From positions 74,145 through 138,144 of the forward strand of contig NZ_JBHTAA010000015.1 in NCBI RefSeq assembly GCF_042663225.1: DNA of 64,000 nt, in the 5' to 3' direction. This DNA comes from Haloferax namakaokahaiae. Lineage in GTDB: Archaea > Halobacteriota > Halobacteria > Halobacteriales > Haloferacaceae. This document shows positions 9,569 to 17,944 of this stretch, piece by piece; position 1 is the stretch's first letter; each line of letters starts with the position of its first letter. The notes below the pieces were generated by a model that did not search any database, was not told where the DNA came from, and saw nothing but the letters and a program-made list of their open reading frames with translations. The translations under genes were made by a program, and so were the position numbers.

Positions 9569-10648
9569 CTACGTCGTCACGGAGTGCTTCGAGAGCGACG
9601 GCACCCGTTCGACGGTCCCGTAGTTCAGCGCGACCTGGACGATAACGTCGGTGAGGTTCACCTTGTCGGCGAGGAAGGCCTCGCGTTTCTCCGCCCACTT
9701 CGCCTTCGACTCGTCGTCGGCGAGAATCTCTTCGGAGAGCTTGATGACCTCGTCGAACTCCCGCACGTTGTAGATGAGGCCCTCGCGTTCGAGCGCTTTG
9801 AAGTTCCCCATGTCGTCCTCGCCGACGAAGGAGTTGGAGCGAATGGCGGGCGTACCGAGCAGCGCGGCTTCCGTCACCATCGTCTGCGTATCGGCGACGA
9901 GCAGACTCGCTTCCGAGAGCACGTCGTGGATGAGCGCGGGGTGGAAGTCGAAGGGGCGGGTGTCTATGTCGCCGTCGTGGCGTTCTTCGCTCTCGTCGAG
10001 GACGAACACCGTCGCGTACTCGCTCAGTGTCTCGATGAGTTTGCGGCGGCGTTCGGGGGTGAAGCCCTTGTGCCCGACGTCGTGGTGCGAGCCGAAGGCG
10101 TTGAAACGGACGACGACGAACTTCTCGTCCGGGTCGAGTCCGAGTTCCTCGCGGATATCGACCGATGGCTCGAACACGTCGGGGTGGAGATACGCCGTCT
10201 CTTTGAACCCGCGGAACTGGTAGTGGTTCTTCGCCAGTTCCTTCCCGAAGGTGTGTGGCGTGAGGATGGCCTTGGCGAACGGTTTCGAGACGATGTGGTC
10301 GAGAGAGGTCGGTTCGGAGTCGAGGACGAGCACGGTCGGCGTGCGTGAGAGAGCGCCGGCGTGAGCCGAGTAGCCGCCCATGCCGAAGATGAGGTCCGGG
10401 TCGAACTTCCGAACCTCGCGGAAGATGTTCCAGTAGTGGAAGGGAAGTTCCTTGAACAGGGAGTTCTTCGTCGTCTCGCACTTGCCGTAGATGACGTGCG
10501 GGAGGTCGTAGTATTCGAGCAGGTCCTTGGTACAGCCGTAGTCTCGGCCGAGAACGAGGACGTCGTGGCCCTGCCGTTGCAGTTCTCGCACCGCGTACTT
10601 GTAGAGGTGGACGTGGGCGGGAGTGTTTGTGAAGAACACGTATCGCAT
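9569..10648 (-). CDS. DUF354 family, GT-B-like protein
   Basis: A 359-residue protein matching the archaeal/bacterial DUF354 family, which resembles UDP-GlcNAc 2-epimerase/GT-B glycosyltransferases. The N-terminus MRYVFFTNTPAHVHLYKYAV is a Rossmann start with the family-typical HV..Y pattern. GMGGYSAHAGAL and LVADTQTMVTEAALLGTPAI resemble GT-B nucleotide-binding segments. It is the only gene between 1.7 and 20 kb on the minus strand, so it has its own promoter. Donor and acceptor are unknown; a glycan-assembly role is inferred from the neighbours. Confidence 0.8.
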   Translation of the reverse strand: MRYVFFTNTPAHVHLYKYAVRELQRQGHDVLVLGRDYGCTKDLLEYYDLPHVIYGKCETTKNSLFKELPFHYWNIFREVRKFDPDLIFGMGGYSAHAGALSRTPTVLVLDSEPTSLDHIVSKPFAKAILTPHTFGKELAKNHYQFRGFKETAYLHPDVFEPSVDIREELGLDPDEKFVVVRFNAFGSHHDVGHKGFTPERRRKLIETLSEYATVFVLDESEERHDGDIDTRPFDFHPALIHDVLSEASLLVADTQTMVTEAALLGTPAIRSNSFVGEDDMGNFKALEREGLIYNVREFDEVIKLSEEILADDESKAKWAEKREAFLADKVNLTDVIVQVALNYGTVERVPSLSKHSVTT

Positions 10649-10948
10649 AAGTTCTATCCGAGAAGAAGGCGCCAGTAGGAGTAGTTATTCAGCGTCTACC
10701 CGGCCGAGAGCGGAGTTCCCACCCGATTGAATCACCCGTCAATACCGGATTACACCCAGCATAACAAAACGACAAACGCCCCACAGGTGCCCAGCGAAAG
10801 CGGCCCGAGATTCGTGCCCCAGTCGGCCGACCCAATCGGCGAAAGTGGCACGATACTCGGCGTCCTCTCTCCGACCAACGATGTGTCCACTTTCGAACGC
10901 GGCGGCCGAACCGCATAGCACCCACGCGAACACCCCGGAGCACCGCTG
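10649..10948. other. Intergenic region between divergent DUF354 and YdjM-type genes
   Basis: Exactly 300 bases holding the divergent promoters. It contains the locus-shared word ATAACAAAAC at 10761-10770. Short ORFs exist on both strands, but their composition is unlike the neighbouring proteins and they look accidental. Confidence 0.5.
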
Positions 10949-11536
10949 ATGTGGCCGTGGGAACACCTCGCAGTCGGCTATATCGCCGTCTCGATGTGGG
11001 CGCGGGCGACGAATCGGCCCCTCGACGGCTTCGCCGTCATCGCCGTCGCCTTCGGAACGCAGTTCCCGGACCTCATCGACAAACCGCTGGCGTGGTCGTT
11101 CAACGTCTTCCCGAGCGGGATTTCGGTCGCTCACTCGCTGTTCGTCTCGATTCCCGTCGCGCTCCTCGTCGTCCTCGTCTCCAGACGATACGGCGTCGCT
11201 ACCGTCGGTGTCGCGTTCGCACTCGGTTACCTCTCACACATCCCCGCCGACCTGTTCTACAGCGGGTTCTTCTTCGGAAACTACGGCGCACTCGACTCGT
11301 TCCTCTGGCCGCTCTCTCACAGCGGCGAGACCGCGACGAACGGCTTCTTCGGGCAGGTGTGGTACTATCTGAGCCGGTTCCTCTACTACGTGCAACGCCC
11401 GGAAGCAATCGCCTACCTCCTGTTCGAACTCGTGCTGATGGGGAGTGCGTTCCTGCTCTGGCTAACGGACGGGAAGCCCGGAATCGAACTCCTCAAGCGT
11501 TCCTTGACCGAAATCCGTCGAAGCGCCTCCCGGTAG
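10949..11536 (+). CDS. YdjM/DUF457-type membrane-bound metal-dependent hydrolase-like protein
   Basis: A 195-residue membrane protein with about four helices. Conserved polar residues of the PF04307-like family are visible: WEHLAVGY near the start, FPDLIDKP (residues about 43-50), SVAHSLFVS, and GYLSHIPADL. The His and Asp residues would bind a metal at the membrane interface. The family includes LexA-regulated YdjM and phospholipase-like proteins; the reaction here is unknown. It lies just upstream of the Wbp-like operon with its own promoter gap, so membership in that operon is uncertain. Confidence 0.7.
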   Translation: MWPWEHLAVGYIAVSMWARATNRPLDGFAVIAVAFGTQFPDLIDKPLAWSFNVFPSGISVAHSLFVSIPVALLVVLVSRRYGVATVGVAFALGYLSHIPADLFYSGFFFGNYGALDSFLWPLSHSGETATNGFFGQVWYYLSRFLYYVQRPEAIAYLLFELVLMGSAFLLWLTDGKPGIELLKRSLTEIRRSASR

Positions 11537-11627
11537 CAACGTCGCGCCGTCGGGCGGTCAGTCGTAAACGGCGTCCTTCTCTCAAAAAATCGACCTGTAA
11601 CACTGTTGCGAGGGTAGCAATCACTCC

Positions 11628-11638
11628 ATAACAAAGCC
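11628..11638 (+). promoter_or_regulatory. ATAACAAA-type motif upstream of the Wbp-like operon
   Basis: ATAACAAAGCC lies about 140 bases before the first gene of the diacetamido-uronic acid operon. It shares its core with motifs at 7594, 10761 and 17837. Confidence 0.3.
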
Positions 11639-11775
11639 GTTACCGAGACTGAATTTCGCTGAGGCAGGCACGCCCTCGCCGAAATGAAAATGAAACCAAT
11701 GATTTTACCCTCGACTCGGCGACGCGCCGAGAGTGCTCGGCTATCGAATCGCCGCGAACACGACGGAGAGACCCG

Positions 11776-12351
11776 ATGAGCGCCGAATCCGAAGCTGGCT
11801 CGCTCATCGACGAGGGAGTCACGGTCGGGTACGGAGACGGCTCCGAACCCACTATCGGCGAGCGCGCGCGGATTCGCGCCGGCTCGATTATCTATCACGA
11901 CGTCGAGATTGGTGACGACTTCATCACCGGCCACAACGTGCTGGTCCGCGAGCACACGACCATCGGCGACAAGGTCCTCATCGGGACCAACTCGGTCGTC
12001 GATGGCAACACCACGATTGGGTCACACGTCAGCATTCAGACGAACGTCTACATCCCGACGAACACCCACATCGGGAACGACGTGTTCGTCGGACCCGGCG
12101 TCGTGATGACCAACGACATGTACCCGGTCCGGTCGGAGTACGAACTCACCGGGCCGACTATCGAAGACAACGCCTCGGTCGGCGCGAACGCGACAATCCT
12201 CCCCGGTGTCACCATCGGCGAGGGCGCGTTCGTCGCCGCGGGCGCAGTCGTCGTCGAAGACGTGCCGCCACGCGTGCTCGCGGTGGGCGCGCCCGCGACG
12301 TACCGCGAACTGCCTGCACCCCTCCAAGGAGACAACACGATTCACCGATGA
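11776..12351 (+). CDS. Hexapeptide-repeat N-acetyltransferase (WbpD-like)
   Basis: A 191-residue protein built almost entirely of left-handed beta-helix hexapeptide repeats (VGYGDG, IGDDFI, IGDKVL, IGSHVS, IGNDVF, VGPGVV). This is the fold of UDP-sugar N-acetyltransferases such as WbpD/WlbB, which acetylate the 3-amino group of UDP-GlcNAc3NA using acetyl-CoA. The insertion TNDMYPVRSEYELTGPTIED corresponds to the family's active-site loop. It is the first of five overlapping genes whose products cover the whole UDP-ManNAc3NAcA pathway; its stop overlaps the aminotransferase start (ATGA). The WbpD assignment rests on fold plus operon context. Confidence 0.8.
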   Translation: MSAESEAGSLIDEGVTVGYGDGSEPTIGERARIRAGSIIYHDVEIGDDFITGHNVLVREHTTIGDKVLIGTNSVVDGNTTIGSHVSIQTNVYIPTNTHIGNDVFVGPGVVMTNDMYPVRSEYELTGPTIEDNASVGANATILPGVTIGEGAFVAAGAVVVEDVPPRVLAVGAPATYRELPAPLQGDNTIHR

Positions 12352-13454
12352 TGACTGACAAGCGAATATCAATCGCCTCACCGCAGCTCGATGCGGACGA
12401 ATTCGAGCGCGTGAAGGCGGTCATGGAAAGCGGAATGATCGCAGACGGTCCCGAAGTCCGGGGCTTCGAACGCGAATTTGCAGACTACTGCGATGCCGCT
12501 CACGGCGTCGCAACCTCGAACGGAACCACGGCCCTTCACGCCGCGCTCCACGCGCTCGGAATCGGGCCGGGCGACCGCGTCCTGACGACGCCCTTTACGT
12601 TCATCGCCACGGCCAACGCGGTCGCGCTCGCGGGTGCCGAGGTCGATTTCGTCGATATCGACCCGCAGACGTACAACCTCGACCCCGACGCGCTCGAAGC
12701 GCGTCTCGAAGCCGGCGAGCAGGTGGACGCCGTCATCGTCGTCCACCTCTACGGGCTTCCGGCAGACATGGAGCGATTCGTCGAACTCGCAGAAGAGTAC
12801 GACTTCGCGCTCATCGAAGACGCCGCACAGGCCCACGGAGCGGCCATCGACGGCAAACGCGTCGGGTCGTTCGGCGACGCCGCGTGTTTCTCGTTCTACC
12901 CGACGAAGAACATGACCACGGGCGAAGGTGGGATGATTACCACCAACGACGCCGACGTGGCCGAGCGCGCCGCGCGGTTCATCGACCACGGCCGCGTCAC
13001 CGGCTACGAACACTCGGAAGTCGGTCACAACTTCCGGATGACGAGCATCGCCGCGGCGATCGGGCGCGCGCAACTCAAACGCCTCCCGGTGTTCACGACG
13101 GTCCGACAAGCCAACGCGAGGATGCTCGACGAACTCCTCGAAGACGCGCCGGTCACCACGCCGTACGTCCCCGAGGGAAGCGAGCACGTCTTCCACCAGT
13201 ACACGGTCCAGTGTGACCGCGTCGAGCGCGACGCGCTCAAATCGTACCTCGACTCGCAGGGCATCGATACGGGCGTCTACTACCCCGTTCCGGTCCACCA
13301 CCAGGAACCGTACCGACACCTCGACGTCTCCGCACCGGTCGCGGAGGAAGTCGCTGGTCGGGTGCTCTCGCTGCCGGTTCACCCCGGACTCGACGGTGAC
13401 GACGTAAAGCGCATCGGCCGTGCCGTCGCCCGCTACGCGGAGGTGGTGACGTGA
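12348..13454 (+). CDS. DegT/DnrJ/EryC1/StrS aminotransferase (WbpE-like)
   Basis: A 368-residue PLP-dependent sugar aminotransferase. Visible are TSNGTTALHAALHALGIGPG (PLP-phosphate region, residues about 52-71), EDAAQAHGA, and FSFYPTKNMTTGEGG with the Schiff-base lysine at residue 187. The family aminates keto sugars using glutamate. Here the likely substrate is the 3-keto sugar nucleotide made by the downstream oxidoreductase. Start and stop overlap both neighbours by four bases, so it is translationally coupled in the operon. Length is normal. Confidence 0.88.
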   Translation: MMTDKRISIASPQLDADEFERVKAVMESGMIADGPEVRGFEREFADYCDAAHGVATSNGTTALHAALHALGIGPGDRVLTTPFTFIATANAVALAGAEVDFVDIDPQTYNLDPDALEARLEAGEQVDAVIVVHLYGLPADMERFVELAEEYDFALIEDAAQAHGAAIDGKRVGSFGDAACFSFYPTKNMTTGEGGMITTNDADVAERAARFIDHGRVTGYEHSEVGHNFRMTSIAAAIGRAQLKRLPVFTTVRQANARMLDELLEDAPVTTPYVPEGSEHVFHQYTVQCDRVERDALKSYLDSQGIDTGVYYPVPVHHQEPYRHLDVSAPVAEEVAGRVLSLPVHPGLDGDDVKRIGRAVARYAEVVT

Positions 13455-14434
13455 GCAGAGACGCCAACCGAATCGTCAAGGCCGGCGTCATCGGCGTCGG
13501 GTCGATGGGAACGAACCACGCCCGCGTCTACTCCGAACTCCGCGACGTCGAACTCGTCGGCGTCGCGGATGCCGACTTGAACCGCGCGAAATCGGTCGCC
13601 GAGGACTTCGGCACCGACGCGTACACCATCGACGACTTGCTCGACCACGTTGACGTGGTGAGCGTCGCCGTTCCGACGCCGTATCACGCCGACGTGGCGC
13701 GAACGTGCATCGAGAAGGGCGTTCACGTCCTCGTCGAAAAGCCGTTCGTCGCCGACCTCGAAGAGGGCCGCGCGCTGGCCGACTTCGCCAGAGAGCGCGA
13801 AGTGACGCTCCAAGTCGGCCACATCGAACGGTTCAATCCGGCCGTGCGCTCGCTCGCAAAGTTGCTCGACGAGGTCGAGCCAATCGCCTTTACGGCGAAC
13901 CGTCTCGGCCCGCCGCTCGACCGGCAGATGGGCGACGGCGTCGTGATGGACCTCATGATTCACGATATCGACATCCTCCTCTCGCTCGTGGATTCCGAGG
14001 TCCGGTCGGTCGCCGCCGCGAGCGCCGCCGACGAACAGTACGCGACGGCCCAGTTGACCTTCGAGAACGGCATGATCGGCTCGCTGACCGCGAGTCGCAT
14101 GACCCAACAGAAGACCCGAACGCTCGATATCACGACGCGCGACCGACTCATCCGCGTCGATTATCTCAACCAATCGGTGCAGATATTCCGTCAATCGAGA
14201 CCTGATTACCTGCGTGACAACGGAAACATCCGCTATCGTCACGAAGTAGTCATGGAGCAGCCGATGCTGGAGACCGGCGAACCCCTGAAACTCGAACTCG
14301 AGTCGTTCATCGAGAGTGCGATGACGGGCGAACCGCCGCTGGTCTCGGCCGAAGATGGTCTCCGCGCCATCGAGATGGCCAGACGCATCGAAACACAAGC
14401 CGAAGGAGGGTCCCCCGACCCGGTGACACAATGA
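13451..14434 (+). CDS. Gfo/Idh/MocA oxidoreductase (WbpB-like sugar nucleotide 3-dehydrogenase)
   Basis: A 327-residue NAD-dependent oxidoreductase with an N-terminal Rossmann motif (GVIGVGSMGTNHARVY), the family EKPF (VLVEKPFVAD), and GHIERFNPAV in the substrate domain. Within the Wbp pathway WbpB oxidises C3 of UDP-GlcNAcA so that WbpE can aminate it. The start is a GTG inside the stop of the aminotransferase gene, and the stop overlaps the next start. Function is assigned from family plus neighbours; other Gfo/Idh/MocA substrates cannot be excluded from sequence alone. Confidence 0.85.
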   Translation: MSRDANRIVKAGVIGVGSMGTNHARVYSELRDVELVGVADADLNRAKSVAEDFGTDAYTIDDLLDHVDVVSVAVPTPYHADVARTCIEKGVHVLVEKPFVADLEEGRALADFAREREVTLQVGHIERFNPAVRSLAKLLDEVEPIAFTANRLGPPLDRQMGDGVVMDLMIHDIDILLSLVDSEVRSVAAASAADEQYATAQLTFENGMIGSLTASRMTQQKTRTLDITTRDRLIRVDYLNQSVQIFRQSRPDYLRDNGNIRYRHEVVMEQPMLETGEPLKLELESFIESAMTGEPPLVSAEDGLRAIEMARRIETQAEGGSPDPVTQ

Positions 14435-15822
14435 TAGGACTCTACAATACCACACTCTCGTCTACAGAACAGCAACAGGCCCTTCGCCGCGGGGACGTCC
14501 CGGTGGCGGTCTACGGTCTCGGAAAGATGGGTCTCCCCCTCGCGGCGGTCTACGCCAAAGCCACCGGCAACGTCACCGGGATGGACATCGACGAGGACGT
14601 CGTCCGGCAACTGAACGCCGGCGAGTGCCACGTCGGCAAGGAACCGGGACTCCCGGAACTCGTCGCCGAACAGGTCGAACGCGGCGCACTCCGCGCGACG
14701 GCAGACGGGAGCGAAGCCGCCGACAGCGCCGCCGTCCACGTCATCATCGTGCCCACGCCGCTGTCGGACGACAAGGAACCCGACCTCGCCATCTTCCAGT
14801 CCGTCCTCGACACCATCGCCACCGGCATCGCGCCGGGCGATATGGTCATCGTCGAGTGTACGGTCCCGCCGGGAACCAGCCGCGACCTCGTGGCCCCGTA
14901 CATCGAGGCCGCGAGCGGACTCTCCCACGAAGAGTTCGGCGTCGCCTTCTGTCCGGAGCGAACCGCCTCGGGGCGAGCGCTCGAAGACATCACTGGTGCG
15001 TACCCGAAAATCGTCGGTGGCGTGGACGACGAATCCACCCGCGTGGCCGCGCTCATCTACGGCGAGATAACCTCGAACGAGATTATCGAGATGAGCGATT
15101 CGACCACCGCGGAGTCGGTGAAACTGTTCGAAGGACTCTACCGCGACGTGAACATCGCGCTGGCGAACGAACTCGGGCGCATCCGCGACGACCTCGGCAT
15201 CGACGTGCGCGAGGCAATCGACGCCGCGAACACCCAACCGTTCTGCAACATCCACGAACCCGGACCCGGCGTCGGCGGCCACTGCATCCCGTGGTACCCG
15301 TACTTCGTCACGAGTCGCGTCGAGACGGAGACGCCGCTGATTCTCACCGCACGTGAGGTCAACGACGGCATGCCCACGTTTACGGCCCAGAAACTCGGCG
15401 ACGAACTCGGCCGAGCGGGTCGAGATATCGAGGGCGCGACCGTCGCCGTCCTCGGCGTCACCTACCGCCCCGGCGTCGCAGAAATCCGCGCAACGCCCGC
15501 CGCGGGCGTCATCGAGACGCTCTCGGAACTCGGCGCGAACGTCCTCGCGGTGGACCCACTGCTCGACGACGACGTAGTCGCCTCCTTCGGTGCGACGCCC
15601 GTCGCGCTCGACGAACTGGCGACGTACGACGTAGACGGGATGGTGCTCGTCACGCCGCACGAGGAGTTCGACGACATCGACTGGGCGGCGTTCGACGACC
15701 TCGTCGTCGTCGATGGGCGCGGCACGCTCGGCGATATCGGTCACCGCGTCTACACGATTGGCAGCGGCCCGACCGAGACGGTGAGTCACCAAACGGTCGC
15801 GCCCGACGGGGGTGACCGATGA
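14431..15822 (+). CDS. UDP-N-acetyl-hexosamine 6-dehydrogenase (WbpA/WecC-like)
   Basis: A 463-residue nucleotide sugar dehydrogenase. It shows the Rossmann motif VYGLGKMGLPLAAVYA (residues about 28-43), ECTVPPGTS, the central helix region EGLYRDVNIALANELGR, and the catalytic cysteine in GGHCIPWYP (Cys285). A C-terminal UDP-binding domain includes GVTYRPGVAEIRATPA. It performs the four-electron oxidation of the C6 hydroxyl to a carboxylate. WbpA (GlcNAc) and WecC (ManNAc) types are hard to separate by eye; the neighbouring WbpB/E/D-type genes favour UDP-GlcNAc. Confidence 0.88.
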   Translation: MIGLYNTTLSSTEQQQALRRGDVPVAVYGLGKMGLPLAAVYAKATGNVTGMDIDEDVVRQLNAGECHVGKEPGLPELVAEQVERGALRATADGSEAADSAAVHVIIVPTPLSDDKEPDLAIFQSVLDTIATGIAPGDMVIVECTVPPGTSRDLVAPYIEAASGLSHEEFGVAFCPERTASGRALEDITGAYPKIVGGVDDESTRVAALIYGEITSNEIIEMSDSTTAESVKLFEGLYRDVNIALANELGRIRDDLGIDVREAIDAANTQPFCNIHEPGPGVGGHCIPWYPYFVTSRVETETPLILTAREVNDGMPTFTAQKLGDELGRAGRDIEGATVAVLGVTYRPGVAEIRATPAAGVIETLSELGANVLAVDPLLDDDVVASFGATPVALDELATYDVDGMVLVTPHEEFDDIDWAAFDDLVVVDGRGTLGDIGHRVYTIGSGPTETVSHQTVAPDGGDR

Positions 15823-16898
15823 GCAAGATTCTCTCGGTCGTCGGCGCGCGCCCGCAGTTCATCAAGGCCTTTCCCGTCTCCGCGGCGCTCCGCGAGCAGC
15901 ACGAGGAAGTGCTCGTCCACACCGGCCAGCACTACGACGAGTCCATGTCGGGCGTCTTCTTCGACGAACTCGACATCCCGAAACCCGACTACAACCTCGG
16001 GGTGGGGTCCGGCCCGCACGCGCTCCAGACCGCCGAGATGATGCAGAAACTCGACGCGGTCATGGAAGACGAAGACCCGGATATCGTGCTCGTCTACGGC
16101 GATACGAACTCCACGCTCGCCGGTGCACTCGTGGCGTCGAAGCGGCGACCGCTCGTCGCCCACGTCGAGGCTGGTCTCCGTAGTTACAACTGGGAGATGC
16201 CCGAAGAGGTGAATCGCGTCCTCACCGACCACTGCTCGGACATGCTGTTCGCGCCGTCGGAATCGGCCGCGCTCACCCTCGAATCCGAAGGCGTCACCGA
16301 CGGCGTCTACGTGACCGGCGACGTGCAGTACGACGCGATTCTCAAGAGTCGCGCGACGGCACGCGAGCACTCGACGGTCCTCGAAGACCTCGGCCTGCGA
16401 GACGGCGAGTACGTCCTTGCGACGGTCCACCGCGCAAACAACACCGACGACCGAGAACGACTCGAAAACATCGTCTCGGGACTCTCGTCGGCCGGCAAGC
16501 CGGTCGTCTTCCCGATCCACCCGCGGACCGAGAAGGCGCTCAAAGACGCCGACCTCTGGACGCGCGTGGTCGAAGACGAACACCTGTTGGTCGTCGAACC
16601 CGTCGGCTACCTCGACTTCGTGCGCCTCCTCGACGGCGCAGAGCGAGTCGCAACCGACTCCGGCGGCGTCCAAAAGGAGGCGTTCTACCTCGACAAGCGA
16701 TGTGTGACCCTCCGCGACGAGACCGAATGGGTCGAAACCGTCGATGCGGGGTGGAACACCCTCGTCGGTGCCGACCCGCTGGCGATGGAGCGCGCGCTCC
16801 AATCGACCGACTCGCTCCCGGAGAAACCCTCACTCTACGGCGACGGAACCGCAGCAACACGAATCGTCCAAGCAATCGCGGAGTTCGAAGATGAGTGA
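15819..16898 (+). CDS. Non-hydrolysing UDP-sugar 2-epimerase (WecB/WbpI-like)
   Basis: A 359-residue GT-B-fold epimerase. Family landmarks are GARPQFIKAFPVSAAL at the N-terminus, HTGQHYD, VYGDTNSTLAGALVAS, HVEAGLRS, and TDSGGVQKEA near the C-terminus. WecB acts on UDP-GlcNAc; WbpI acts on UDP-GlcNAc3NAcA. Its place as the fifth overlapping gene after D, E, B and A orthologues favours WbpI, giving UDP-ManNAc3NAcA as end product. The next gene starts 8 bases inside this one, so coupling continues. Confidence 0.87.
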   Translation: MSKILSVVGARPQFIKAFPVSAALREQHEEVLVHTGQHYDESMSGVFFDELDIPKPDYNLGVGSGPHALQTAEMMQKLDAVMEDEDPDIVLVYGDTNSTLAGALVASKRRPLVAHVEAGLRSYNWEMPEEVNRVLTDHCSDMLFAPSESAALTLESEGVTDGVYVTGDVQYDAILKSRATAREHSTVLEDLGLRDGEYVLATVHRANNTDDRERLENIVSGLSSAGKPVVFPIHPRTEKALKDADLWTRVVEDEHLLVVEPVGYLDFVRLLDGAERVATDSGGVQKEAFYLDKRCVTLRDETEWVETVDAGWNTLVGADPLAMERALQSTDSLPEKPSLYGDGTAATRIVQAIAEFEDE

Positions 16899-17808
16899 TT
16901 TCGCCGTCCTCCTCACGCACGACGTGGACCGCCCGTACAAGACGTATCAGGGTCTCTACTACGGCCTGAAAGAGCGGTCGCCGTACCACCTCAAGACGTT
17001 CTTGCTCCGGCAGAACCCCTACTGGCAGTTCGAAGAAATCGTGCAACTCGAACGCGAACTCGGCGTTCGCTCGTCGTTCTACTTCCTGAACGAACCGAGT
17101 CTGCTCCGAACCGGCGGCCTCGAAGCGTGGACGAAGCCGAAAAACTGGCTCGAACACTTCGGCCGATACGATATCACCGACGAGCAACTCGTGGACGTCA
17201 TCCGCGACCTCGACGACGACGGCTGGGAAGTCGGGATGCACGGGTCGTTCCGGTCGAGCGACGACTACCGGAAGCTCAAAGCCGAGAAGGCGGCCCTCGA
17301 AGACGTCCTCGGCCACGACATCCTCGGCGGCCGACAACACCACATGAAACTCGGCCCGCGGACGTGGGAGTACCACCGCGACATCGGACTGCGCTACGAC
17401 GCCAGTCTCGGGTCGAGTCGGACCTACGGCTTCGAACACGGCTACCAACCGATTCGCCCGTTCGACGACTCCTTTACGGTCTTCCCCCTCACGCTGATGG
17501 AGATGGCGCTCCCCGACCCAGGTGAGCACTACGACGACGCGTGGGCGGTGTGCGAAGAGCTGCTCGTCGAAGCCAAGGAGAACGACGCGGTGATGACGGT
17601 GCTCTGGCACCCGCGGTACTTTAACGAAGTCGAGTTCCCCGGCTACCGCCGGCTTTACTGTGAACTCATCGAGTGGGCGCTGGCCAACGGCGCCTGGGTC
17701 GGTCCGGTCGGAGACTACTACGAGCAGTTCCTTTTGGACGAAGCTCCCGAATCAGCGGTCATTTCGGCATCGTACAGCCAGAACCAGCATTCGAATGGTC
17801 GGATGTAG
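16891..17808 (+). CDS. Polysaccharide deacetylase family protein
   Basis: A 305-residue protein from the ATG at 16891, chosen because an upstream in-frame extension lies wholly inside the epimerase gene. It begins MSDFAVLLTHDVDRP, the His-Asp-x-Asp metal motif of the NodB/CE4 fold (residues about 10-13). WEVGMHGSFRSS supplies the H..S-type second motif. The family removes N-acetyl or O-acetyl groups from polysaccharides or lipid-linked sugars. As the last member of the overlapping operon it may deacetylate the diacetamido sugar polymer; that is inference. Confidence 0.8.
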   Translation: MSDFAVLLTHDVDRPYKTYQGLYYGLKERSPYHLKTFLLRQNPYWQFEEIVQLERELGVRSSFYFLNEPSLLRTGGLEAWTKPKNWLEHFGRYDITDEQLVDVIRDLDDDGWEVGMHGSFRSSDDYRKLKAEKAALEDVLGHDILGGRQHHMKLGPRTWEYHRDIGLRYDASLGSSRTYGFEHGYQPIRPFDDSFTVFPLTLMEMALPDPGEHYDDAWAVCEELLVEAKENDAVMTVLWHPRYFNEVEFPGYRRLYCELIEWALANGAWVGPVGDYYEQFLLDEAPESAVISASYSQNQHSNGRM

Positions 17809-17836
17809 GAACACCCTGTCGGGGGATAGACGCCGC

Positions 17837-17847
17837 ATAACAAATCC
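17837..17847 (+). promoter_or_regulatory. ATAACAAA-type motif upstream of the FemAB-like pair
   Basis: ATAACAAATCC lies about 100 bases before the start at 17945 and matches the core of three other gaps in this locus. Confidence 0.3.
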
Positions 17848-17944
17848 ACCCGGTCGCATTTCATAACTCGAACATGACTCTCAGGATTTCGCGTATGAAT
17901 CGCGGGCTGAGAGACGACGGAGTGAGAGATTCCGCTTCGAAACC

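Noticed and set aside
14239..15792. 517-codon minus-strand open frame
   Set aside because: Antisense of the nucleotide-sugar dehydrogenase and oxidoreductase genes; long antisense frames are common in GC-rich haloarchaeal DNA.
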